Shown here: positions 5,581 to 10,720 of the stretch, one piece after another
How the letters are laid out: every line of letters begins with the position of its first letter
Position numbering within the stretch: position 1 is the stretch's first letter
From: Thermoflexales bacterium
Lineage (GTDB): Bacteria; Chloroflexota; Anaerolineae; Fen-1058
NCBI GenBank assembly: GCA_030834835.1
Contig: JAUQXD010000823.1
Coordinates: forward strand, 1-10,720
Length of the DNA: 10,720 bases
Direction of reading: 5' to 3'
Notes under the pieces: generated by a model
Seen by the model: the letters and a program-made list of their open reading frames with translations, nothing else
The model's database searches: none
Told to the model about the DNA's origin: nothing
Made by a program: the position numbers and the translations under genes

Positions 5581-7311
5581 ATGAAACTTGTGACGGTTGA
5601 TCAAATGCGCCGCATCGAAGCGGCGTCCGATGCGCAGGGACACAGCTATGCCGCGCTGATGGAACGCGCGGGCGGCGCCGTGGCGCGGGTCGTGCTGGCG
5701 AAATTTGGTAAGCGGTCAATCGGTCAATCAGTCAACTGGTCAACTGATCAATCCATCAACCGCTCAACCCGTCAACCGATTGACCAATTACCGATCGACC
5801 AGTTACCAGTTGACCAGTTACCGATCAACCAGTTACCAATTAACCAATCACCTCGTATCTTCGTCCTCGTCGGTCCCGGCAACAATGGCGGCGATGGTCT
5901 GGTCGCGGCGCGACATCTGCACGACGCAGGCGCGGAGGTGGGCGTGTATCTGCTGAAGCCGCGCGAGGACGCGGATACACACATCGCCGCGCTGCGCGAA
6001 CGAAGCGTCTTCATGGCGAATTTGCCTGACGATCGCGGCCTGCGCATTTTGCGGCTATGGCTGAGCGACTGCGACGTAGTCGTCGATGCGCTGTTGGGCA
6101 CGGGCGCGAGTCGCCCCCTTACTGGCGATCTGGCAAAATTGCTGACGGCTGTCTCAAGCGCAATTGCTGAACGCAGGAACGCCGCGCCTGATCTAATCAA
6201 CCTCGCTTTGCCCACGCCTTCAACGCACACCCCACTGATCGTCGCCGTTGATGGCCCGACCGGCCTGAATTACGACACGGGCGAACTCGATCCGCTAACC
6301 GTCCCCGCCGACGTGAGTGTGACGTTTGCGTATCCGAAGATCGGGCACACGCGCTTTCCAGGTGCGGGCGCCTGCGGCGAATTGATCGTGGCCGACATCG
6401 GCACCGATCCGAAGTTGGCGGATGATGTCACTGCCGAGATCGCCGATCCCGTACTCGTTCGATCGTTGTTACCGAAGCGACCGGCCAATGCGCACAAGGG
6501 TACGTTCGGCAAAACGCTGATCGTCTCTGGTTCGACACTGTACACGGGCGCACCCATTCTCGCGGCGACGGCAGCCTATCGCGCGGGCGCGGGCCTGGTG
6601 ACGCTGGCTATTCCGCAATCAATCCACGCTATCATGGCGGGCAAGATCAACGAAGCGACCTTCAGGCCGTTGCCGGATCAATCGGGTGTGTTGAGCGCCG
6701 CAGCCGCGGCTGAAGTGTGTGAGTTGATCGAGACGTATGATGTCGCATTGATCGGACCGGGATTGACTCAAGAGGCGCAAGCGTTTATCGAAGCATTTTT
6801 AGCCTTGAAAACCAGTACACAGCTGGTGCTGGATGCGGATGCGTTGAATTGCCTTGCTCAGATCGATCAGTGGTGGACGCAGGTGACTGGCCCGTCGATT
6901 TTGACGCCGTCGATTTTGACGCCGCATCCCGGCGAGATGTCCCGCCTGACGAAGCTAAGCCTGAAGGCGATCGAAGCCGATCGGGCGGGTGTGGCGATCG
7001 GGTATGCGAAGACCTGGGGACACGTCGTCGTGCTCAAGGGCGCGTTTACGGTGATTGCCGCGCCCGATGGTCGCTCGATCTTGATGCCGTTTGCCAATCC
7101 CGCGTTGGCGATGGCGGGCAGCGGCGATGTGCTGGCGGGCACGATCGCGGCGATGGTGTCGCAAGGCTTGCCGCCATTTGAGGCCGCGCTGTGCGGTGCG
7201 TACTTGCACGGCGTGTCGGGCGAATTGGCTCGACGCGAAATTGGATCGGCCGGTGTGCTGGCCGGCGACCTGCTGGCGTATCTGCCACGGGCATTGACGG
7301 CCCTGCGCTAA
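5581..7311 (+). CDS. nnr: Bifunctional NAD(P)H-hydrate epimerase / ADP-dependent NAD(P)H-hydrate dehydratase
   Basis: Repairs hydrated NADH and NADPH: the N-terminal YjeF_N domain equilibrates R- and S-NAD(P)HX, and the C-terminal ribokinase-like domain dehydrates the S form using ADP. It has 576 residues from ATG 5581; an upstream in-frame GTG at 5569 lies within a repeat. Epimerase motifs are GPGNNGGDGLVAARHL (98-113), DALLGTG (169-175), VDGPTGLN (223-230) and ADIG (271-274). Dehydratase motifs are HKGTFGKTLIVSGS (305-318), GAGLVTLAIP, IGPGL (391-395), LDADALN (417-423), TPHPGE (447-452), LKGAFT (485-490) and AGSGDVLAG (512-520), with D516 the catalytic Asp by analogy. Two oddities: residues 45-91 are encoded by a minisatellite inserted just before the first Rossmann strand, and five residues (SILTP) are tandemly duplicated at 439-448. 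No ribosome site is visible, so coupling to glmS is likely. A strong terminator follows. Confidence 0.92.
   Translation: MKLVTVDQMRRIEAASDAQGHSYAALMERAGGAVARVVLAKFGKRSIGQSVNWSTDQSINRSTRQPIDQLPIDQLPVDQLPINQLPINQSPRIFVLVGPGNNGGDGLVAARHLHDAGAEVGVYLLKPREDADTHIAALRERSVFMANLPDDRGLRILRLWLSDCDVVVDALLGTGASRPLTGDLAKLLTAVSSAIAERRNAAPDLINLALPTPSTHTPLIVAVDGPTGLNYDTGELDPLTVPADVSVTFAYPKIGHTRFPGAGACGELIVADIGTDPKLADDVTAEIADPVLVRSLLPKRPANAHKGTFGKTLIVSGSTLYTGAPILAATAAYRAGAGLVTLAIPQSIHAIMAGKINEATFRPLPDQSGVLSAAAAAEVCELIETYDVALIGPGLTQEAQAFIEAFLALKTSTQLVLDADALNCLAQIDQWWTQVTGPSILTPSILTPHPGEMSRLTKLSLKAIEADRAGVAIGYAKTWGHVVVLKGAFTVIAAPDGRSILMPFANPALAMAGSGDVLAGTIAAMVSQGLPPFEAALCGAYLHGVSGELARREIGSAGVLAGDLLAYLPRALTALR
5713..5852 (+). 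repeat. In-frame minisatellite inside nnr
   Basis: The first part is eight consecutive 8-base units of the form NNNTCAAY (5713-5776). After a junction unit, the second part is four 15-base units, of the form CARTTACC plus a 7-base half such as GATCGAC (5785-5844), and a partial unit. Read on the minus strand both parts are head-to-tail repeats of TAAYTGG/TYRAYYGG units 7 or 8 bases long. The translation gives GQSVNWSTDQSINRST and then QLP[IV][DN] four times, a Gln/Asn/Pro-rich segment unlike the rest of the protein. There is no stop in frame, and the length is compatible with the flanking frame. Confidence 0.88.
6892..6921 (+). repeat. Perfect 15-base tandem duplication in nnr
   Basis: The 15 bases CCGTCGATTTTGACG occur twice without a gap, and encode PSILT twice just before the conserved TPHPGE motif of the dehydratase domain. 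The identity of the two copies suggests a recent slippage event. Confidence 0.9.
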
Positions 7312-7314
7312 ACA

Positions 7315-7344
7315 AAAAGACTCTGGCGACAACCAGAGTCTTTT
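7315..7344. terminator. Bidirectional intrinsic terminator between convergent operons
   Basis: A perfect 12-base inverted repeat, AAAAGACTCTGG / CCAGAGTCTTTT, with a six-base loop. The stem is flanked by A-run and T-run, so it serves the glmS-nnr transcript on the plus strand and the YtxH operon on the minus strand. It starts three bases after the nnr stop codon and ends 17 bases before the minus-strand stop. Confidence 0.92.
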
Positions 7345-7361
7345 GCTAATGACACGGTGCT

Positions 7362-7781
7362 TTACGCGGCGGGGGCTTCGCCGTTGGGGGACGGCGGCAG
7401 CGGAATTTCAATATCCACGTCGGCTTCGGGCTGAGGCGCACTCTTGCGGGCCTCGTCAATGGCCGACGTGATGCGGGTCTTCTGCTCTTCCAGAATCACG
7501 CGGCTGCGCTCCTGCAGTTCTTCGGCCCGCTTGCGCGCCTCTTCGGCGGCTTTTTCGGCGCGGGTCTTCACATCGCCGGACATTTCTTCGGCGCGTTTGC
7601 GCGCTTCTTCCAGTTTTGATTCCGTCTTGCCGCGCAGTTCCAGACCGCGATCGACGATCTGCTTGCGCGTTTCCGTCCCCGACGACGGCGCCATGATCAT
7701 CGCCACCGCCGCGCCGACCAACCCGCCCAAAATGAAGCCGGCCAGAAATGCGCCGGTCTCGCCATTGTTTTGTTCGCTCAT
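7362..7781 (-). CDS. YtxH-like membrane-anchored coiled-coil protein
   Basis: A 139-residue protein with a single N-terminal membrane segment (about residues 10-31, AFLAGFILGGLVGAAVAMIMAP). The family signature APSSGTETR follows, corresponding to the usual APKSGxETR of YtxH-domain proteins. Residues 40-112 are a highly charged coiled coil rich in Glu, Lys, Arg and Ala, with EEARKRAEE occurring twice (58-66, 80-88). The last 27 residues are an acidic, proline-rich tail. In Bacillus, YtxH is a general-stress protein of unknown biochemical function. AAGGAG lies seven bases before the ATG. It is second in an operon, 47 bases after the DUF948-like gene. Confidence 0.82.
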   Translation of the reverse strand: MSEQNNGETGAFLAGFILGGLVGAAVAMIMAPSSGTETRKQIVDRGLELRGKTESKLEEARKRAEEMSGDVKTRAEKAAEEARKRAEELQERSRVILEEQKTRITSAIDEARKSAPQPEADVDIEIPLPPSPNGEAPAA

Positions 7782-7828
7782 GGATGGCTCCTTTTGCCTG
7801 CGCGTTGTACGCGAAGTTTGCTCTGCGA

Positions 7829-8302
7829 CTACTTGCCTTTGAACAATACCTGAAACATGCGCGTCACGCGCGCCACATTCGCCGCGGCATCCGCCGTCGG
7901 CGCAACGATCTTGCGGCTGACAAACTGCGTGGTGCCGCGCGCCGAATTCACTGTTTCCTGCGCCGAGGCGATCAATGGCCGCACTTCATCGCGCATCAGG
8001 CGCACCAACATCGTCATCTGGATGACCAGCACCACCATCAGACCGACCAGAATCAGCGATTCAAGTGCCAGGAAGATGATGATGATATCGCGCACGACGC
8101 CGGTGACGCCGCCGTGGATCATCAACACAAAACCGGCGATGATCAAGATCAACACGACCGCCACACCGATACCGATGGCCGTCATGCGGCGCTTGTTCTT
8201 TTTCTCGGCGCCGGTTTGAGATACCGTCTCGTCCGGCAGACGATTGACACCGGGCGGAACAGGTTCAGTTGGAGTCGAAGGATTGGGGGTTGTTTCGCTC
8301 AT
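7829..8302 (-). CDS. Two-pass membrane protein resembling DUF948/YtxG
   Basis: 157 residues. A disordered, Pro/Thr-rich N-terminus (1-40) is followed by two membrane segments (about 41-62 and 73-97) and a cytoplasmic or peripheral tail with TVNSARGTTQFVSRKIVAP. That tail recalls DUF948 proteins, in which a helical region after the membrane segment carries a similar VSxKvV-P pattern. Pairing with a YtxH-type gene mirrors the ytxG-ytxH order of Bacillus, which supports the call. GAGG lies five bases before the ATG and a perfect extended -10 is just upstream. The membrane topology is clear; the family link is moderate. Confidence 0.72.
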   Translation of the reverse strand: MSETTPNPSTPTEPVPPGVNRLPDETVSQTGAEKKNKRRMTAIGIGVAVVLILIIAGFVLMIHGGVTGVVRDIIIIFLALESLILVGLMVVLVIQMTMLVRLMRDEVRPLIASAQETVNSARGTTQFVSRKIVAPTADAAANVARVTRMFQVLFKGK

Positions 8303-8317
8303 GCTGGCCTCGCGCGG

Positions 8318-8326
8318 ATTATAGCA
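8318..8326 (-). promoter_or_regulatory. Extended -10 promoter of the ytxGH-like operon
   Basis: TGCTATAAT on the minus strand is a perfect extended -10, with transcription expected near 8311, about nine bases before the ATG at 8302. No clear -35 is visible. This is the third perfect TGnTATAAT in the window, each directly before an operon, so this lineage seems to favour that promoter type. Confidence 0.55.
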
Positions 8327-8366
8327 TGGTTCAAAATGGTTGACTAGCCGGAAACGCGCAGCCGCG

Positions 8367-8612
8367 TCACTCGGGGCGGTTGATCAGCACCAGCACCAGC
8401 AGGCCGCCGATCAAGGCTTGCACCAGATGGACTTCCCCCAGCAAGATTAGCCGCCAGCCAAAGAGCTGGCTCAACACCTGCCCGATTGCCATGCCGATGC
8501 CCGCCGCGACGATCGACAGGATCAGTCGCGCGAAACCGCCGCCGCGCCACAGGTGATATATCAGGCCGGTCGCCACCGCCAAGATTACCAGGAGGAGAAT
8601 GGTGGGTGACAT
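8367..8612 (-). CDS. Small three-pass membrane protein of unknown function
   Basis: 81 residues, almost wholly hydrophobic, with segments at about 4-21, 28-48 and 58-77. A basic loop LWRGGGFAR separates the first two. A similar layout with an HLWRGG motif after the first segment is, from memory, found in small conserved Chloroflexota proteins. A distant likeness to the GlsB/YeaQ stress membrane proteins is possible but not demonstrated. It lies 49 bases after mnmA on the same strand, but the gap is filled by a long hairpin of repeat units and no ribosome site precedes its ATG. Confidence 0.6.
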   Translation of the reverse strand: MSPTILLLVILAVATGLIYHLWRGGGFARLILSIVAAGIGMAIGQVLSQLFGWRLILLGEVHLVQALIGGLLVLVLINRPE

Positions 8613-8620
8613 GGCTAAAT

Positions 8621-8667
8621 GAGTAACGAGTGACGAGTGAAAACATCTTACTCGTCATTCGTTATTC
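8621..8667. repeat. ACGAGTR heptamer arrays forming a 20-base-pair hairpin
   Basis: Left arm 8621-8640 and right arm 8648-8667 consist of ACGAGTR/ACGAATR units facing each other across a seven-base loop. Of the 20 positions 17 are Watson-Crick and three are G-T. In plus-strand RNA all 20 could pair, whereas the minus-strand transcript (mnmA direction) would have three C-A mismatches. The right arm overlaps the mnmA stop codon at 8662-8664 and its last codon. Confidence 0.85.
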
Positions 8668-9771
8668 GATGAAACCCTGTCCGATCACGACTTCGCCATC
8701 GAACAAGACCAACCCTTGCCCGGGGGTGATGTCGCGCTGCGGTTCGTCAAACTCGACGCGCGCAGCGCGCGCCAAAGTCCGATCGGGTTGAACCGTGACC
8801 GCCGCTTCTCGCGCCTTGTAGCGAATTTTCGCGGTAGCTCGAAACGGCTCAATCGGTGCGTGGCCGCTCACATAGTGCATCTCGCGCACCGCACACTCGC
8901 TGCGGCCCAGTTCATTTTTCGTGCCGACGATCACGCTGTTATCGGCGGCCTCCAGCGCGATGACGTACAGCGGTTCGGGTGCGGCGATGCCCAGGCCCTT
9001 GCGCTGGCCGATGGTGTAGAAGGGCAAGCCCTGATGCTGGCCGATCACAGTTCCGGCGGTCGTGCGGATCGCGCCGGGCTGGATCGTCCCGTCGGGCGCA
9101 TGGCGCGTGATGAAGTCCCGATAGTCGCCGTTGGCGAGAAAGCACAAATCCTGGCTTTCGACTTTCTCCGCAACCGAGAGTTTGAACTTGGCTGCCAGTT
9201 CGCGCACTTGCGGCTTGGTCATCTCACCCAGCGGCCACAGCGCATGCGATAATTCGTGCCGGCCCAGCACGCTCAATACATACGATTGATCTTTGTTGGG
9301 ATCGACGCCGCGCAAGAGTTGATACGTGCCATCGACTTCGCGCACGCGCGCATAATGGCCGGTGGCCAAATATTGCGCGCCCAGACCGAGCGCTTTATTC
9401 AACAACAATTCATAGCGAATGTGACGATTGCACATCAAGCACGGATTGGGCGTGCGGCCGGCGACGTACTCGCTCACAAAGTAATCGACGACGGTGGACT
9501 TGAACGTGTCCGCAATGTTGATCAAATAGAACGGTATGCCCAGTTGATCCGCGATCGAACGCGCGGCATCGACATCGGCGGGCGTGCAGCACCGATTGGC
9601 GCGACCGTTGTCCCCGTCGCTCCACAGCTTCAACATCAGCCCGACGACATCGTAGCCCTGATCTTTCAGCAGCGCCGCCGCGACGGAACTATCGACGCCG
9701 CCACTCATGGCAACGACAACACGGATGTTGGAAGTTGGAGATTGGAGGTTGGAAACTACTTCACTCGTCAC
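8662..9771 (-). CDS. mnmA: tRNA-specific 2-thiouridylase
   Basis: Activates U34 of Lys, Glu and Gln tRNAs with ATP and inserts sulfur received as a persulfide from a cysteine desulfurase. The protein has 369 residues. Visible are the PP-loop SGGVDSSVAA (23-32), the substrate persulfide-transfer pair C111 in TPNPCLMCN and C210 in SQDLCFL, ATGHYAR (136-142), and the target-recognition region YTIGQRKGLGI (252-262). The C-terminal beta-barrel ends GQGLVLFDGEVVIGQGFIE. Known enzymes begin a few residues before VVVAMSGG. Here the only in-frame start ahead of that strand is a GTG at 9771, and the first 16 residues are encoded by heptamer repeats. An ATG at the M of AMSGG would remove the first strand. 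The gene follows Uma2 by ten bases and lies downstream of the desulfurase, its likely sulfur donor. Confidence 0.94.
   Translation of the reverse strand: MTSEVVSNLQSPTSNIRVVVAMSGGVDSSVAAALLKDQGYDVVGLMLKLWSDGDNGRANRCCTPADVDAARSIADQLGIPFYLINIADTFKSTVVDYFVSEYVAGRTPNPCLMCNRHIRYELLLNKALGLGAQYLATGHYARVREVDGTYQLLRGVDPNKDQSYVLSVLGRHELSHALWPLGEMTKPQVRELAAKFKLSVAEKVESQDLCFLANGDYRDFITRHAPDGTIQPGAIRTTAGTVIGQHQGLPFYTIGQRKGLGIAAPEPLYVIALEAADNSVIVGTKNELGRSECAVREMHYVSGHAPIEPFRATAKIRYKAREAAVTVQPDRTLARAARVEFDEPQRDITPGQGLVLFDGEVVIGQGFIE
9727..9754. repeat. TTGGARR heptamer array within the mnmA 5' end
   Basis: Four heptamers: GTTGGAA, GTTGGAG, ATTGGAG, GTTGGAA. On the coding strand of mnmA they read CCAAYYT-type units and supply residues of the stretch SNLQSPTSN. 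This orientation has no stop codon in any of the frames used, unlike the ACGAGTR units beside it. Confidence 0.85.
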
Positions 9772-9788
9772 TTGTCACTCATCACTCA
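9761..9788. repeat. ACGAGTR heptamer array between Uma2 and mnmA
   Basis: Four units on the plus strand: TCACTCG, TCACTTG, TCACTCA, TCACTCA. On the minus strand they read TGAGTGA-type units. The array holds the TGA stop of the Uma2 gene (9782-9784) and the GTG start of mnmA (9771-9769), so both gene boundaries are made of repeat sequence. It has the same direction as the array at 10371-10398. Confidence 0.85.
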
Positions 9789-10327
9789 AACAACTCGGCT
9801 ACACTGATTTCAAAGCCCGGCAGCACGTCTTCACCGGTCAATTTATCTTCGCGGCTCAGGCGCAGCGCCTCTTTGCGCGGACGATAGACCACAATACCCT
9901 GTGTCCTGGGCACCACAATCCAGATCAGGCGGACACCCGCGTTGAAATATTCAGCCACTTTCTCTTCCACGTCAGTGTACGTGTCACCGGGTGACATGAC
10001 TTCAACCGCCAGATCAGGCGCGAGACGTAAAAAGCCGGTCAAATCGCCCAGTTCTTCGACACGCTCGTTGGAGTAGAACATTGCGTCTGCACCACGCACC
10101 GTGTCGGGATCATGCGAAGTATAGAAGCCGGTTTCTGCGCCAAAGACTTTGCCCCACTTGCGCGGCTTAACAAAATTTCTCAGGACTTGCGCCAATGTTG
10201 CGGTAAGTTCGCCATGCGTACCGCCTGCCGGAACCATTTTGATGAGTTCTCCTTTCACCAACTCCCAGCGACCGATGTCGCCCATCTCAAGCACATCTTC
10301 AGCAGACAGCAAAGTCTTCACGCTCAT
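9782..10327 (-). CDS. Uma2-family (DUF820) PD-(D/E)XK endonuclease-like protein
   Basis: 181 residues, full length for the family. It shows the ELVKGELIKMVPAG start (22-35), H38-G in THGELTATL, RGAD with D81 for the first metal ligand, the ExK-like core E109 in AVEVMSPG, K123 in DVEEKVAEYFNAGVR, and the last strand IWIVVP...IVVYRP. Most members have PD before the first acidic residue; here it is AD. These proteins have a restriction-endonuclease fold and occur in many copies in cyanobacteria and Chloroflexota, with role largely unknown. GAGG seven bases before the ATG is a good ribosome site. The gene sits between a cysteine desulfurase and mnmA, genes that work together, with heptamer repeats on both sides in the same direction, which suggests it arrived later as an insertion. 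Confidence 0.88.
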   Translation of the reverse strand: MSVKTLLSAEDVLEMGDIGRWELVKGELIKMVPAGGTHGELTATLAQVLRNFVKPRKWGKVFGAETGFYTSHDPDTVRGADAMFYSNERVEELGDLTGFLRLAPDLAVEVMSPGDTYTDVEEKVAEYFNAGVRLIWIVVPRTQGIVVYRPRKEALRLSREDKLTGEDVLPGFEISVAELFE

Positions 10328-10343
10328 TAGATACCTCGCTTTT

Positions 10344-10398
10344 CACGCACGACGTACCACGCATCACGTTTTACTCGTCACTCATCACTCGTTACTCA
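10344..10398 (-). repeat. Composite heptamer array (ACGAGTR then GTGCGTR), second copy
   Basis: On the minus strand: four ACGAGTR units (10398-10371), a junction AAACGTG, then GTGCGTR-like units (ATGCGTG, GTACGTC, GTGCGTG). It begins directly after the TGA stop of the cysteine desulfurase and ends before the Uma2 ribosome site. Module order and junction match the array at 3319-3360, showing that the two modules travel together. Confidence 0.85.
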
Positions 10399-10720
10399 TC
10401 ATGCGTGTTCTCTTAGCGTCGCCACCACGCCCGGCAGCACATCCAGCGTCGTCGCGATGTCCTCCGGCGTCGTCAAATGGCCCAGCGTCATGCGCAATGA
10501 ACCCAGCGCCCACTCACGCGGCAGCCCCATCGACGTGAGCACGTGCGACGGTTCGGCTTCGCCCGTCGTGCAGGCCGACCCGGTGCTGACGCAAATGCCT
10601 TCCAGATCCAGCGCCGTCAGCAGCATCTCGCCTTCCACGCCATGCACGGCAAATGACGCGCTGTTGGGCAAGCGCCGCGTGGGATGGCCCGTCAACTGCA
10701 CGGCGGGAATGCGCTCGATG
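10399..10720 (-). CDS. Cysteine desulfurase (NifS/IscS type), C-terminal part, runs off right edge
   Basis: 106 residues are visible, the frame being open to the right edge. The start lies outside the window. Motifs are HPTRRLPNSASF, then STGSACTTGEAEPSHVL, in which C50 of the visible part is the persulfide-forming Cys, and GSLRMTLGHLTTPEDI near the end, the usual SxRfSLG..nt.edi block. These identify a class I (IscS/NifS/YrvO-like) PLP enzyme that takes sulfur from cysteine. With mnmA downstream, it is probably the dedicated sulfur donor for tRNA 2-thiouridine, as YrvO is for MnmA in Bacillus. Supply of sulfur to iron-sulfur clusters is equally possible. Its stop TGA is followed at once by ACGAGTR-type repeats. 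Confidence 0.93.
   Translation of the reverse strand, partial: IERIPAVQLTGHPTRRLPNSASFAVHGVEGEMLLTALDLEGICVSTGSACTTGEAEPSHVLTSMGLPREWALGSLRMTLGHLTTPEDIATTLDVLPGVVATLREHA

Noticed and set aside
8344..8658. 104-codon minus-strand ORF overlapping the small membrane protein
   Set aside because: A different frame of the same DNA, beginning in the repeat hairpin with an arginine/proline-rich random composition. The 81-residue frame has clear membrane segments.
8716..9252. Plus-strand ORF of 178 codons opposite mnmA
   Set aside because: An antisense shadow; all MnmA motifs are on the minus strand.
3319..10398. CRISPR array or tRNA-like structure in the repeats
   Set aside because: Units are 7-8 or 15 bases, directly tandem without unique spacers of 25-45 bases, and no cas genes are present.

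Overview
The window is GC-rich bacterial chromosome, most like a member of the Chloroflexota (Anaerolineae-type). I infer this from the style of GlmS, the presence of an Uma2 nuclease, the GT-C-type membrane enzyme and the dense short intergenic minisatellites. No rRNA or marker gene is present, so the placement is tentative.

Layout. 1-1183 (minus): a surface-polysaccharide pair, a hexapeptide-repeat acyltransferase followed by a GT-C-like membrane glycosyltransferase cut by the left edge. 1203-1237: two back-to-back extended -10 promoters in one palindrome. 1278-3319 (plus): an ImmA/IrrE-like protein that has lost its zinc motif, then an aldehyde dehydrogenase. 3319-3697: a small solitary antitoxin-like ORF between inverted copies of a heptamer repeat. 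3762-7311 (plus): glmS (glucosamine-6-phosphate synthase) and nnr (NAD(P)HX epimerase/dehydratase), ending in a strong bidirectional terminator. 7362-8302 (minus): a two-gene membrane/stress operon resembling ytxG-ytxH. 8367-10720 (minus): a small membrane protein, mnmA (tRNA 2-thiouridylase), an Uma2-family nuclease and the C-terminal part of a cysteine desulfurase. The desulfurase and MnmA form a natural sulfur-relay pair for tRNA thiolation, interrupted by the Uma2 gene.

The most unusual aspect is a family of short tandem repeats with a 7- or 8-base unit: ACGAGTR, GTGCGTR, TTGGARR and a TCAAY type. They occur at seven places. At five of them the array starts at or within a few bases of a gene's stop codon. 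In two cases the array has entered a housekeeping gene without breaking it: about 46 extra residues inside nnr, and the start codon plus about 16 residues of mnmA. Arrays also flank the two genes that look like accessory cargo (the antitoxin-like ORF and Uma2), form or contribute to terminator-like hairpins, and occupy the place where a ribosome binding site would be expected in front of nnr and the 81-residue membrane protein.
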